From: Lolium rigidum | Lineage: Eukaryota > Streptophyta > Magnoliopsida > Poales > Poaceae | Assembly (NCBI RefSeq): GCF_022539505.1 | Contig: NC_061508.1 | Coordinates: 348,453,484-348,517,483, forward strand | Direction of reading: 5' to 3' | Length of the DNA stretch: 64,000 nt | In this document: positions 46,201-58,134 of the stretch, in pieces | Layout of the letters: every line of letters starts with the position of its first letter | Numbering within the stretch: position 1 is the first letter of the stretch | Notes under the pieces: generated by a model | What the model was told of the DNA's origin: nothing | Database searches by the model: none | Seen by the model: the letters and a program-made list of their open reading frames with translations, nothing else | Made by a program: the position numbers and the translations under genes

Positions 46201-48514
46201 TAGGGTTCGGTGGAGAGCAGGAGAGATCGAGCCGGAGCGGAGGCGAAGGAGGGTAAGGACGGCGATAGTGGGGTCGCCTCCATTGGATTGGTTGGAGCCT
46301 TGGAGGTGAGATGGGGAGGCATGGAGAGGCGAGTTCTGCGGGGAGAGAGACGAGACGAGCCGAGGTTCTCCGGCGGAAAGAAAGGGGAGAGGAAGAGCGG
46401 GGAGGAGCACGACGAGTGGTGGTGGTGGCGACGGCACGGCACGGCACGGGGGAAGCACGTGTTGTCGTTTTTGTTTGTTTGTTTTCGTTTGATCAACAGG
46501 GCAAAGAAAAGAAAAAGGGTGGCGTTCCGTTCAGACAAAATGTTTCAAATTACGACTCTGATTTTTGTAACAAATAGTACAATATACGTATTGGTGCATT
46601 TGACAAGTACCAAGACATCTTAAAGAAAGAGATATAGGCGCATTTGACAAGTACCAAGTTTCAACTTTAAATATCATTTTTGTTAAGAACTACAAGATTT
46701 TGATACAAAGTATATGTTGATAGATAACTATCAACCTTCGTCCACCAAGTGAAACTATTGTCTCAAGTTATCTATCACTTTCATAGTCTAGATTTGCAAT
46801 ATAAATTTGGGGCTAAATTATAAGCTGACATATTATATAGTCTAGATTTATCTATCAGTTTCACGATTTAAGTTTGATAGTCTTATGCTCTAGAAACCTC
46901 CATCTCAAGCGGAAATTCAATTCGGCTCCCGGGTGCGTATGCTCCCTATACCAAAAAATTATATTTTGAGTTGTCGAAAATTTTTGACAAAAAATTATAC
47001 ATGTACATCTCCATAATATATGTGCATTCGTCAAGTTTCACGAAAAATCAATACTTTTTGTGGTCCATGTAAAAAAGAGAAAATTTATCTTGTAAAAAGC
47101 ATTGTTTTTAGCACTGAGTTTTGTCTTTTTTACACACTTCACATGACAAGTCGATTTTTTATGAAACAACTTTGTGAGCGTGTAGCACGTGAAGATGTAC
47201 GTGCAAATTTTTTATTTCAATTTTTTTGAAATTCAAAATATGTGTAAGATGAATTTCAAAATAGAGGGAGCATATGCTCCCATGTTCCAAAACACCACTC
47301 CCCATCTCAAGTTATTTGTGAGCTTTGTAAACTTCAAAACATATCTGGTTGTGTTCATATTTAACGATACATTCAAACATATAATAGAGTAACATTGATT
47401 AGTCGTAGATTTATGGTGGAATACATATGTCGAACATCCCTAAACAAATACAAACAACTTTTTCACAAAATAAGTTTAGTTTCGCCCTACAAATGTTTTT
47501 ATAACGTAAATAGTTGGACATTACTATCATCGCTTTAATATAAATAAGCGTGTAATAGTATTCAAAATAGTGTGTCGAATGATATATATCAAGAAAAAAC
47601 AATGTAGATATAACGATAAAAGGTGTTAAGAAGAAGTAAAAGTGTTTACTATAAATGGTCATGTTAGATAAGGATTTGATAGCCTGCAGTTAATCATTGT
47701 CAATCGCGGTGGAGCAATCCGCGACACTAATTGCATTTGTTGTTGGCAACATAGATGTGATTAGGCATAATTATTATAGATGAAATACCATGGAAGTGGG
47801 CAGCGATGGCGTCGTTGATGTCGAGGACTGGGTGTCTCCCAAGTGGCCGCTGGCCGGCGAGACTCCTCGGTCTGATCCTATGCTCATCGGACCACGCGCT
47901 CCACCGGCACTGCCCTGGCACGGCACGGCGATCGAGGTTCTCGTTGTTGAACTTTTGGGGAGAGGGGCGGCGGCTGGGCTTTGAACTAAAGATACGTTGA
48001 CGGGCTCCCCTCTTTGTAGGAACAAGATCCCCTAGCCAGCACCGTCGATGCGGAAGGGTTCGGTATGCACACGGGAGACCTGTTCTCTTATGTGGGGTTA
48101 GTCAAGCGGTGGATAAGTTGTTTCCTGGGGGTGAGGTAGGCTTGGTATTGTTCGGTGTTGGAAACTGATCGATCTTCAAACCTAACTTCGTCGCCACCAG
48201 GCTTCTTGGGCGAACGGCGACTCCCTGTTAGATACAGATTCATGCGTTGTTGTAGGCTTGGTTCCTTTGCTTGTTGCAAGCCTAGGATCATACTAGAAAC
48301 ATCCCCACCACTAAAGCTATCACCTTTACTTTCGTTGCACTAAAAATTGAAAAAGGCTAAAAATTGCGTAGTGCCCATTCACCCCCCTGTTCGCTACGGT
48401 CCGTTCAACCAGCCATACCAGCAACCACCTGACGGTCCCCAAGCCCGTCGCCGCAACTGCAGATGCCAGGGTGGCTTCCCATATATAGGCCTCCATGCCG
48501 TTGGCATAGCGTCA
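46201..48514. other. mixed intergenic DNA right of the array
   Basis: Bases 46200-46460 are purine-rich and G-rich with a (GGCAC)n run at 46433. Bases 46500-47800 are AT-rich and contain one MITE (46924-47288). Bases 47800-48000 are GC-richer without a recognisable product. GTGCCCATTCACCCCCCTGTT at about 48371 resembles sequence next to an LTR in grass copia elements (weak). Bases 48420-48514 are a truncated T block (GGTCCCCAAGCCCG ... GCCTCCATGCCGTTGGCAT), so the array once reached here and was cut by the LTR element. Confidence 0.45.
46924..47288. mobile_element. MITE related to the one at 15480-15852
   Basis: The left end GGCTCCCGGGTGCGTATGCT and the right-end inverse (GGGAGCATATGCTCCCT in the reverse direction) form imperfect terminal inverted repeats. 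The AT-rich interior lacks coding potential. The start CTCCCGGGTGC resembles CTCTCGGGTGC of the element at 15480, suggesting one family. Confidence 0.6.
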
Positions 48515-49957
48515 TGATGGCGTGTAACACACACGTTCGTTGGGAACCCCAAGAGGAAGGTATGATGCACACAGTAGCAAGTTTTCCCTCAGAAATAAAC
48601 CAAGGTTTATCGAACCAGGAGGAGCCAAGAAGCACGTTGAAGGTTGTTGGTGGCGGGATGTAGTGCGGCGCAACACCGGGGATTCCGGCGCCAACGTGGA
48701 ACACTGCACAACACAACCAAAGTACTTAGCCCCAACGAAACGGTGAGGTTGTCAATCTCACCGGCTTGCCGTAACAAAGGATTAACCGTATTGTGTGGAA
48801 GATGATTGTTTGCGGAGAACGAGTAAAGAACAAGTATTGCGATGAGATTGTATTTCGAGATGTAAAGAATAGGACCGGGGTCCACGGTTCACTAGAGGTG
48901 TCTCTCCCATGAGATAAAAGCATGTTGGGTGAACAAATTACGGTCGGGCAATTGACAAATAGAGAGGGCATAACAATGCACATACATGATATGATAAATA
49001 TAGTGAGATTTAATTGGGCATTACGACAAAGTACATAGACCGCTATCCGAGCATGCATCTATACCTAAAAAGTCCACCTTCGAGGTTATCATCCGAACCC
49101 CTTCCGGTATTAAGTTGCAAAACAACGAGACAATTGCATTAAGTATGGTGCGTAATGTAATCAATAACCACATCCTCGGACATAGCATCAATGTTTTATC
49201 CCTAGTGGAAACGACACATCCACAACTCTGAAAACTTTCATCGTCGCTCTGATTTAATGGAGGCATGAACCCACTATCGAGCATAAATACTCCCTCTTGG
49301 AGTTAAGAGTAAAAACTTGGCCAGAGCCTCTACTAATAACAGAGAGCATGCAAGATCATAAACACATAGGTAATAGATTGATAATTAACATAACATAGTA
49401 TTCTCTATCCATCGGATCCCGACAAACACAACATATAGCATTACAGATAGATGATCTTGATCATGTTAGGCAGCTCACAATATCCAACAATGAAGCACAT
49501 AAGGAGAAGACGACCATCTAGCTACTGCTATGTACCCATAGTCCAGGGGTGAACTACTCACTCATCACTCCGGAGGCGACCATGGCGGTGAAGAGTCCTC
49601 CGGGAGATGATTCCCCTCTCCGGCGAGGTGCCGGAGGTGATCTCCGAATCCCCCGAGATGGGATTGGCGGCGGCGGCGTCTCGGTGAGGTTTTACAGTAT
49701 CGTGGCTCTCGGTCTTCCGGAAGCTTCGTGCAAAAATAGGACCACAGGCGTTGATTTCGTCCAATTCGAGAATATTTCCCTTGTAGGATTTCGAAACCAA
49801 AAACAGCGGAAAACGACAAGCGGCTCTTCGGCATCTCGTTAATAGGTTAGTGCCGGAAAATGCATAAATACGACATATAATGTGTATAAAACATGTAGAT
49901 ATCATCAATAATGTGGCATGGAACATAAGAAATTATCGATATATCGGAGACGTATCA
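48515..49957 (-). mobile_element. 3' LTR of the outer gypsy element
   Basis: This 1,443-bp LTR reads on the minus strand. It begins (minus) TGATACGTCTCCG-type at 49957 and ends at 48515. It aligns along its length with the two LTRs of the nested element. Inside the element, the purine-rich CTAAGCTTGGGGATGC (minus) directly abuts the LTR at 49958, the position of a polypurine tract. The element interior resumes at 58140 after the nested insertion. The other LTR of the outer element is not in the window. At its left border it truncates an array T block. Confidence 0.85.
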
Positions 49958-49984
49958 GCATCCCCAAGCTTAGTTCCTGCTCGT

Positions 49985-51577
49985 TGATGCGCGTAGATGA
50001 CACGTCCGTTGGGAACCCCAAGAGGAAGGTGTGATGCGCACAGCAGTAAGTTTTCCCTCATAAAGAAACCAAGGTTTATCGAACCAGGAGGAGCCAAGAA
50101 GCACGTTGAAGGTTGAAGGTGGCGGAATGTAATGCGGCGCAACACCAGGGATTCCGGCGCCAAAGTGGAACCTGCACAACACAACCAAAGTACTTTGCCC
50201 CAACGAAACAGTGAGGTTGTCAATCTCACCGGCTTGTTGTAACAAAGGATTAACCATATTGTGTGGAAGATGATTATTTGCAGAGAACAGTAAAGAACAA
50301 GTATTGCAGTAGATTGTATTTCAGATGTAAAGAATAGGACCGGGGTCCACAGTTCACTAGAGGTGTCTCTCCCATAAGATAAAAGCATGTTGGGTGAACA
50401 AATTACAGTCGGGCAATTGACAAATAGAGAGGGCATAACAATGCACATACATGATATGATAAATATAGTGAGATTTAATTGGGCATTACGACAAAGTACA
50501 TAGACCGCTATCCAGCATGCATCTATGCCTAAAAAGTCCACCTTCAGGTTATCATCCGAACCCCTTCCAGTATTAAGTTGCAAAACAACATACAATTGCA
50601 TTAAGTATGGTGCGTAATGTAACCGATAACTACATCCTCGGACATAGCATCAATGTTTTATCCCTAGTGGCAACAGCACATCCACAACCTTACAACTTTC
50701 TGTCACTGTCCCAGATTTAATGGAGGCATGAACCCACTATCGAGCATAAATACTCCCTCTTGGAGTTAAGAGTAAAAACTTGGCCAGAGCCTCTACTAAT
50801 AACGGAGAGCATGCAAGATCATAAACAACACATAAGTAATAACTTGATAATTAACATAACATAGTATTCTCTATCCATCGGATCCCGACAAACACAACAT
50901 ATAGAATTACAGATAGATGATCTTGATCATGTTAGGCAGCTCACAAGATCCAACAATGAAGCACAATGAGGAGAAGACAACCATCTAGCTACTGCTATGG
51001 ACCCATAGTCCGGGGGTGAACTACTCACTCATCACTCCGGAGGCGACTATGGCGGTGAAGAGTCCTCCGGGAGATGAATCCCCTCTCCGGCGGGGTGCCG
51101 GAGGCGATCTCCTGAATCCCCGAGATGGGATTGGCGGCGGCGACGCCTCGGTGAGGTTTTCCGTATCGTGGCTCTCGGTGCTCGGGGGTTTCGCGACGGA
51201 GGCTATTTGTAGGCGGAAGGGCAGGTAAAGAGGCGGCACGAGGGGCCCGGACGACGAGCGGCGCGGCCAGGGCCTGGGCCGCGCCGCCATGGTGTCTGGC
51301 CACCTCGTGGCCCCACTTCGACTCTCCTTCGGTCTTCTGGAAGCTTCGTGGTAAAATAGGACCCTGGGCGTTGATTTCGTCCAATTCCGAGAATATTTCG
51401 TTACTAGGATTTCGAAACCAAAAACAGCGAAAACGACAAGCGGCTCTTCGGCATCTTGTTAATATGTTAGTGCCGTAAAATGCATAAATACGGCATATAA
51501 TGTGTATAAAACATGTAGATATCATCAATAATGTAGCATGGAACATAAGAAATTATCGATACGTCGGAGACGTATCA
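49985..51577 (-). repeat. 3' LTR of the nested gypsy element
   Basis: This 1,593-bp LTR pairs with 56531-58134. It has CAG at many positions where the partner has CGG or CGAG (see findings). Its right border is next to the purine tract CTAAGCTTGGGGATGC (minus). Confidence 0.92.
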
Positions 51578-54159
51578 GCATCCCCAAGCTTAGTTCTGCT
51601 CGTCCCGAGCAGGTAAACGATAACAAAGATAATTTCTGAAGTGACATGCCATCATAACCTTGATCATACTATTGTAATCATATGTAATGAATGCAGCGAT
51701 CAAAACAATGGTAATGACATGAGTAAAAACCTGAATCATAAAGCAAAGACTTTTCATGAATAGTACTTCAAGACAAGCATCAATAAGTCTTGCATAAGAG
51801 TTAACTTATAAAGCAATAAATCAAAGTAAAGGTATTGAAACAACACAAAGGAAGATTAAGTTTCAGCGGTTGCTTTCAACTTGTAACATGTATATCTCAT
51901 GGATAATTGTCAATGTAAAGTAATATAACAAGTGCAATATGCAAGTATGTAGGAATCAATGCACAGTTCACACAAGTGTTTGCTTCTTGAGGTGGAGAGA
52001 AATAGGTGAACTGACTCAACATAAAAGTAAAAAGAATGGTCCTTCAAAGAGGAAAGCATCGATTGCTATATTTGTGCTAGAGCTTTTATTTTGAAAACAT
52101 GAAACAATTTTGTCAACGGTAGTAATAAAGCATATGAGTTATGTAAATTATATCTTACAAGTTGCAAGCCTCATGCATAGTATACTAATAGTGCCCGCAC
52201 CTTGTCCTAATTAGCTTGGACTACCGGATCATCACAATACACATGTTTTAACCAAGTGTCACAATGGGGTACCTCTATGCCACCTGTACAAAGGTCTAAG
52301 GAGAAAGCTCGCATTTTGGATTTCTCGCTTTTGATTATTCTCAACTTAGACATCCATACCGGGACAACATGGACAACAGATAATGGACTCCTCTTTAATG
52401 CATAAGCATGTGGCAACAATTAATGTTCTCATATGAGGTTGAGGATATATGTCCAAAACTGAAACTTCCACCATGATTCATGGCTTTAGTTAGCGGCCCA
52501 ATGTTCTTCTCTAACAAATATGCATGCTCCAACCATTAAGGTGGTAGATCTCTCTTACTTCAGACAAGACGGACATGCATAGCAACTCACATGATATTCA
52601 ACAAAGAATAGTTGATGGCGTCCCCAAAACATGGTTATCGCACAACAAGCAACTTAATAAGAGATAAAGTGCATAAGTACATATTCAATACCACAATAGT
52701 TTTTAAGCTATTTGTCCCATGAGCTATATATTGTAAAGGCGAATGATGGAATTTTAAAGGTAGACCTCAAGCAATTTACTTTGGAATGGCGGAGAAATAC
52801 CATGTAGTAGGTAGGTATGGTGGACACAAATGGCATAGTGGTTGGCTCAAGGATTTTGGATGCATGAGAAGTATTCCCTCTCGATACAAGGTTTAGGCTA
52901 GCAAGGTTATTTGAAACAAACACAAGGATGAACGGTGCAGCAAAACTCACATAAAAGACATATTATAAACATTATAAGACTCTACACCGTCTTCCTTGTT
53001 GTTCAAAACTCAATACTAGATATTATCTAGACTTTAGAGAGACCAAATATGCAAACCAAATTAGCAAGCTCTATGTGTTTCTTCATTAATGGGTGCAAAG
53101 TATATGATGCAAGAGCTTAAACATGAGCACGACAATTGCCAAGTATCAAATTATTCAAGACATTTTAGAATTACTACATGTAGCATTCCCAATTCCAACC
53201 ATATAACAATTTAACGACGAAGATACAACCTTCGCCATGAATACTATGAGTAAAGCCAAAGGACATATTTGTCCATATGCAACAGCGGAGCGTGTCTCTC
53301 TCCCACACAATGAATGCTAGGATCCATTTTATTCAAACAAAAACAAAAACAAACAGACGCTCCAAGCAAAGTACATAAGATGTGACTGAATAAAAATATA
53401 GTTTCAGCGGAGGAACCTGATAATGTTGTCGATGAAGAAGGGGATGCCTTGGGCATCCCCAAGCTTAGACACTTGAGTCTTCTTAATATATGCAGGGTTG
53501 AACCACCGGGGCATCCCCAAGCTTAGAGCTTTCACTCTCCTTGATCATATTGTATCATACTCCTCTCTTGATCCTTGAAAACTTCCTCCACACCAAACTC
53601 GAAACAACTCATTAGAGGGTTAGTGGACAATAAAAAATTAACATGTTCAGAGGTGACACAATCATTCTTAACACTTCTGGACATTGCATAAAGCTACTTG
53701 GACATTAATGGATCAAAGAAATTCATCCAACATAGCAAAAGAGGCAATGCGAAATAAAAGGCAGAATCTGTCAAAACAGAACAGTCCGTAAAGATGGATT
53801 TTATTGAGACACCAGACTTGCTCAAATGAAAATGCCCAAATTGAATGAAAGTTGCGTACATATCTGAGGATCACTCACGTAAATTGGCATAATTTTCTGA
53901 GTTACCTACAGAGAATTAGGCCCAGATTCGTGACAGCAAAGAAATCTGTTTCTGCGGAGTAATCCAAATCTAGTATGAACCTTACTATCAAAGACTTTAC
54001 TTGGCACAACAAAACATAAAACTAAGATAAGGAGAGGTTGCTACAGTAGTAAACAACTTCCAAGACTCAAATATAAAACAAAGTACTGTAGTAAAAACAT
54101 GGGTTGTCTCCCATAAGCGCTTTTCTTTAACGCCTTTCGGCTAGGCGCGAAAGTGTAAA
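51578..54159 (-). other. non-coding spacer of the nested element
   Basis: About 2.6 kb of AT-rich sequence occupies the place where pol should be. No frame exceeds about 80 codons and there is no RT or integrase motif. It contains two copies of GGGCATCCCCAAGCTTAGA (about 53452 and 53510). The same spacer occurs in the outer element, so the loss of pol predates both copies: it is a property of the family, not a deletion in this copy. Confidence 0.75.
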
Positions 54160-55572
54160 TCAAGTATTATCAAGAGATGAAGCATCAACATCATAGTTTG
54201 CTCTAATAATAGAATCAAAAGGTAACTTCATTATTTTTCTAGGGAAGTGTTCCATACCTTTCTTGAGAGGAAATTGATATTTGATATTACCTTCCTTCAT
54301 ATCAATAGTAGCACCAACGGTTCGAAGAAAAGGTCTTCCCAATATAATGGGGAAAGATGCATTGCATTCAAAATCCAAGACAACAAAATCAACGGGGACA
54401 AGGTTATTGTTAACCATAATATGAACATTATCAACTGTCCCCAAAGGTTTCTTTTTAGCATTATCAGCGAGATTAACATCCAAATAACAATTTTTCAATG
54501 GTGGCAAGTCAAGCATATCATAGACTTTCTTAGACATAACAGAAATACTTGCACCAATATCACATAAAGCATTACAATCAAAATCATTGACCCTCATTTT
54601 AATGATGGGCTCCCAACCATCTTCTAACTTCCTAGGAATAGAGGTTTCAAGTTTTAGTTTCTCTTCTCTAGCTTTTATGAGAACATTTGTAATATGTTTT
54701 GTAAAGGCCAAATTTATAGCACTAGCATTAGGACTCTTAGCAAGTTTTTGTAAGAACTTAATAACTTCAGAGATGTGACAATCATCAAAATCTAAATCAT
54801 TATGAGCTACAGCAATGGGATCATTATCCCCAAGGTTGGAAAAAATTTCAGCAGTTTTATCACAGGCAGTTTTAGCAGTTTTAGCAGTTTCCGGCAGTTT
54901 TGCACGCTTTGCACTAGGAGTAGAGACATTGCCAACACCAATTATTTTACCATTAATAGTAGGAGGTGCAGCAACATGTGGAGCATTAGCATTACTAGTG
55001 GTGGTAATAGTCCAAACTTTAGCTACATTACTCTCTTTAGCTAGTTTTTCATTTTCTTCTCTATCCCACCTAGCACGCAATTCAGCCATCAATCTTATAT
55101 TCTCATTAATTCTAATTTTGATGGCATTTGCTGTAGTAACAATTTTATTTTCAATATCCCTATTAGGCATAACTTTCGATTTCAAAAGATCAACATCAGA
55201 GGCAAGTCTATCAACTCTAGAAGCAAGAATATCAATTTTATCAAGCTTTTCCTCAACAGATTTGTTAAAAGCAGTTTGTGTACTAATAAATTCTTTAAGC
55301 GTAGCTTCAAGTCCAGGGGGTGTGTTCCTATTATTGTTGTAAAAATTCCCATAAGAATTACCATAACCGTTACCATTATTATAAGGATATGGCCTATAGT
55401 TATTACTAGAATTGTTCCGATAAGCATTGTTGTTGAAATTATTATTTTTAATGTAGTTTACATCAACATGTTCTTCTTGGGCAACCAATGAAGCTAACGG
55501 AACATTATTAGGATCAACATTAGTCCTATCATTCACAAGCATAGACATAATAGCATCAATCTTATCACTCAA
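54160..55572 (-). CDS. gag C-terminal region and aspartic protease of the nested gypsy element
   Basis: This 470-codon frame starts SDKIDAIMSMLVNDR and runs through an Asn-rich, Tyr/Gly-rich linker. A coiled-coil-like segment with heptad Leu follows (LDKIDILASRVDRLASDVDL), then a basic stretch. A retropepsin-like protease comes next: active site CDIGASISVM (DIGA in place of DTG/DSG), then DFVVLDF and IILGRPFLRT. Such proteases cleave the gag polyprotein in the virus-like particle. The frame stops before any RT. The true start is in the preceding gag frame, and the break at about 55620 is a one-base shift at a TTCCAGTG site. Family-typical Zn-knuckle motifs were not seen. Confidence 0.85.
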   Translation of the reverse strand: MSDKIDAIMSMLVNDRTNVDPNNVPLASLVAQEEHVDVNYIKNNNFNNNAYRNNSSNNYRPYPYNNGNGYGNSYGNFYNNNRNTPPGLEATLKEFISTQTAFNKSVEEKLDKIDILASRVDRLASDVDLLKSKVMPNRDIENKIVTTANAIKIRINENIRLMAELRARWDREENEKLAKESNVAKVWTITTTSNANAPHVAAPPTINGKIIGVGNVSTPSAKRAKLPETAKTAKTACDKTAEIFSNLGDNDPIAVAHNDLDFDDCHISEVIKFLQKLAKSPNASAINLAFTKHITNVLIKAREEKLKLETSIPRKLEDGWEPIIKMRVNDFDCNALCDIGASISVMSKKVYDMLDLPPLKNCYLDVNLADNAKKKPLGTVDNVHIMVNNNLVPVDFVVLDFECNASFPIILGRPFLRTVGATIDMKEGNIKYQFPLKKGMEHFPRKIMKLPFDSIIRANYDVDASSLDNT

Positions 55573-55603
55573 GGAGGAGGTTTCTTCAACGGAATTTACC
55601 TTC

Positions 55604-56276
55604 TTATCTTGTGGAGCTCTTTCCAGTGTGCCATTCGGAGTAATTTATCATCATATCATCAAGAAGCTTTGTAGCCGCCCCCAAAGTGATGGACATAAAG
55701 GTACCTCCAGCAGCTGAATCCAATAAATTCCGCGAAGAAAAATTTAGTCCTGCATAGAAGGTTTGGATGATCATCCAAGTAGTCAGTCCATGGGTTGGGC
55801 AATTTTTAACCAAAGATTTCATTCTTTCCCAAGATTGAGCAACATGTTCATTATCCAATTGTTTAAAATTCATTATGCTACTTCTCAAAGATATAATTTT
55901 AGCAGGGGGACAATATCTACCAATAAAAGCATCCTTACATTTAGTCCAGGAATCAATACTATTCTTAGGCAGAGATAGCAACCAATCTTTAGCTCTTCCT
56001 CTTAATGAGAAAGGAAACAATTTTAATTTAATAATATCACCATCTACATTCTTATACTTTTGCATTTCACATAGTTCAACAAAATTATTAAGATGGGCAG
56101 CGAGCATCATCGGAACTAACACCGGAAAATTGCTCTCGCATAACAAGATTCAGTAAAGCAGGTATAATTTCAAAGAATTCTGCTGTAGTAGCAGGTGGAG
56201 CAATAGGTGCGCATAAGAAATCATTATTATGTGTGGTTGTGAAGTCACACAACTTAGTATTTTCAGGGGTAGCCAT
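55604..56276 (-). pseudogene. gag N-terminal (capsid-like) region of the nested gypsy element
   Basis: From ATG at 56276 the frame reads MATPENTKLCDFTTTHNNDF and continues to about 56100. There it breaks and resumes as the retrotrans_gag domain: HLNNFVELCEM, then SLRGRAKDWLLSLPKNSI with the conserved W, then WTKCKDAFIGRYCP. The domain builds the particle shell around element RNA. The break lies in GGGCAGCGAGCATC at 56096-56109, where one extra G inside a CAG context shifts the frame. This matches the LTR pattern described in the findings and may be a consensus error. Confidence 0.8.
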
Positions 56277-56530
56277 TTTAGCAGTAGTAAATAAAGCAAA
56301 CTAGATAAAATAAATGCAAGTAACTAATTTTTTTGTGTGTTTTCGATATAGAGAGCAAGACAGTAAATAAAGTAAAGCTAGCAACTAAATTTTTTGTGTT
56401 TTGATATAATGCAGCAAACAAAGTAGTAAATAAAATAAAGCAAGACAAAAACAAAGTAAAGAGATTGGGAACTGGAGACTCCCCTTGCAGCGTGTCTTGA
56501 TCTCCCGGCAACGGTGCCAGAAAACAGTCT

Positions 56531-58134
56531 TGATGCGCGTAGATGACACGTCCGTTGGGAACCCCAAGAGGAAGGTATGATGCGCACAGCGAGTAAGTTT
56601 TCCCTCGAGAAAGAAACCAAGGTTTATCGAACCAGGAGGAGCCAAGAAGCACGTTGAAGGTTGAAGGTGGCGGAATGTAATGCGGCGCAACACCGGGGAT
56701 TCCGGCACCAACGTGGAACCCGCACAACAAAACCAAAGTACTTTGCCCCAACGAAACGAGTGAGGTTGTCAATCTCACCGGCTTGCTGTAACAAAGGATT
56801 AACCGTATTGTGTGGAAGATGATTGTTTGCAGAGAACGAGTAAAGAACAAGTATTGCGGTAGATTGTATTTCGGATGTAAAGAATAGGACCGGGGTCCAC
56901 AGTTCACTAGAGGTGTCTCTCCCATAAGATAAAAGCATGTTGGGTGAACAAATTACGGTCGGGCAATTGACAAATAGAGAGGGCATAACAATGCACATAC
57001 ATGATATGATAAATATAGTGAGATTTAATTGGGCATTACGACAAAGTACATAGACCGCTATCCGAGCATGCATCTATGCCTAAAAAGTCCACCTTCGAGG
57101 TTATCATCCGAACCCCTTCCGGTATTAAGTTGCAAAACAACGAGACAATTGCATTAAGTATGGTGCGTAATGTAATCGATAACTACATCCTCGGACATAG
57201 CATCAATGTTTTATCCCTAGTGGCAACGAGCACATCCACAACCTTAGAACTTTATGTCACTGTCCCAGATTTAATGGAGGCATGAACCCACTATCGAGCA
57301 TAAATACTCCCTCTTGGAGTTAAGAGTAAAAACTTGGCCAGAGCCTCTACTAATAACGGAGAGCATGCAAGATCATAAACAACACATAAGTAATAACTTG
57401 ACAATTAACATAACATAGTATTCTCTATCCATCGGATCCCGACAAACACAACATATAGAATTACAGATAGATGATCTTGATCATGTTAGGCAGCTCACAA
57501 GATCCAACAATGAAGCACAATGAGGAGAAGACAACCATCTAGCTACTGCTATGGACCCATAGTCCAGGGGTGAACTACTCACTCATCACTCCGGAGGCGA
57601 CCATGGCGGTGAAGAGTCCTCCGGGAGATGAATCCCCTCTCCGGCGAGGGTGCCGGAGGCGATCTCCCGAATCCCCCGAGATGGGATTGGCGGCGGCGGC
57701 GCCTCGGTAAGGTTTTCCGTATCGTGGCTCTCGGTACTCGGGGGTTTCGCGACGGAGACTATTTGTAGGCGGAAGGGCGAGGTAAGAGGCGGCACGAGGG
57801 CCCGGACGACAGGCCGGCGCGGCCGGGGCCCGGGCCGCGCCGCCCCGGTGTCCGGCCACCTCGTGGCCCCACTTCGACTCTCCTTCGGTCTTCGGAAGCT
57901 TCGTGGCAAAATAGGACCCTGGGCGTTGATTTCGTCCAATTCCGAGAATATTTCGTTACTAGGATTTCTGAAACCAAAAACAGCAGAAAACAGCAACTGG
58001 CTCTTCGGCATCTTGTTAATATGCTAATGCCGGAAAATGCATAAATACGACATAGAATGTGTATAAAACATGTAGATATCATCAATAATGTAGCATGGAA
58101 CATAAGAAATTATCGATACGTCGGAGACGTATCA
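56531..58134 (-). repeat. 5' LTR of the nested gypsy element
   Basis: This 1,604-bp LTR pairs with 49985-51577. It ends TG...CA in the minus direction, and the primer-binding-like site follows at about 56519-56501. Differences from its partner are concentrated at CAG versus CGG/CGAG sites. Confidence 0.92.

Larger units (their letters stand above)
49985..58134 (-). mobile_element. nested gypsy LTR retrotransposon lacking RT and integrase
   Basis: LTRs lie at 49985-51577 (3') and 56531-58134 (5'). They are flanked by the perfect 5-bp target duplication CTCGT (49980-49984 and 58135-58139). The 4.95-kb interior runs on the minus strand: a primer-binding-like TGGCACCGTTGCCGGGAG just inside the 5' LTR (about 56501-56519), gag, aspartic protease, then about 2.5 kb of spacer. 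No reverse transcriptase, RNase H or integrase motif is present, so it depends on a relative for mobility. GCATCCCCAAGCTTAG repeats three times (51578, 53453, 53511), next to the 3' LTR and inside the spacer. Confidence 0.92.
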
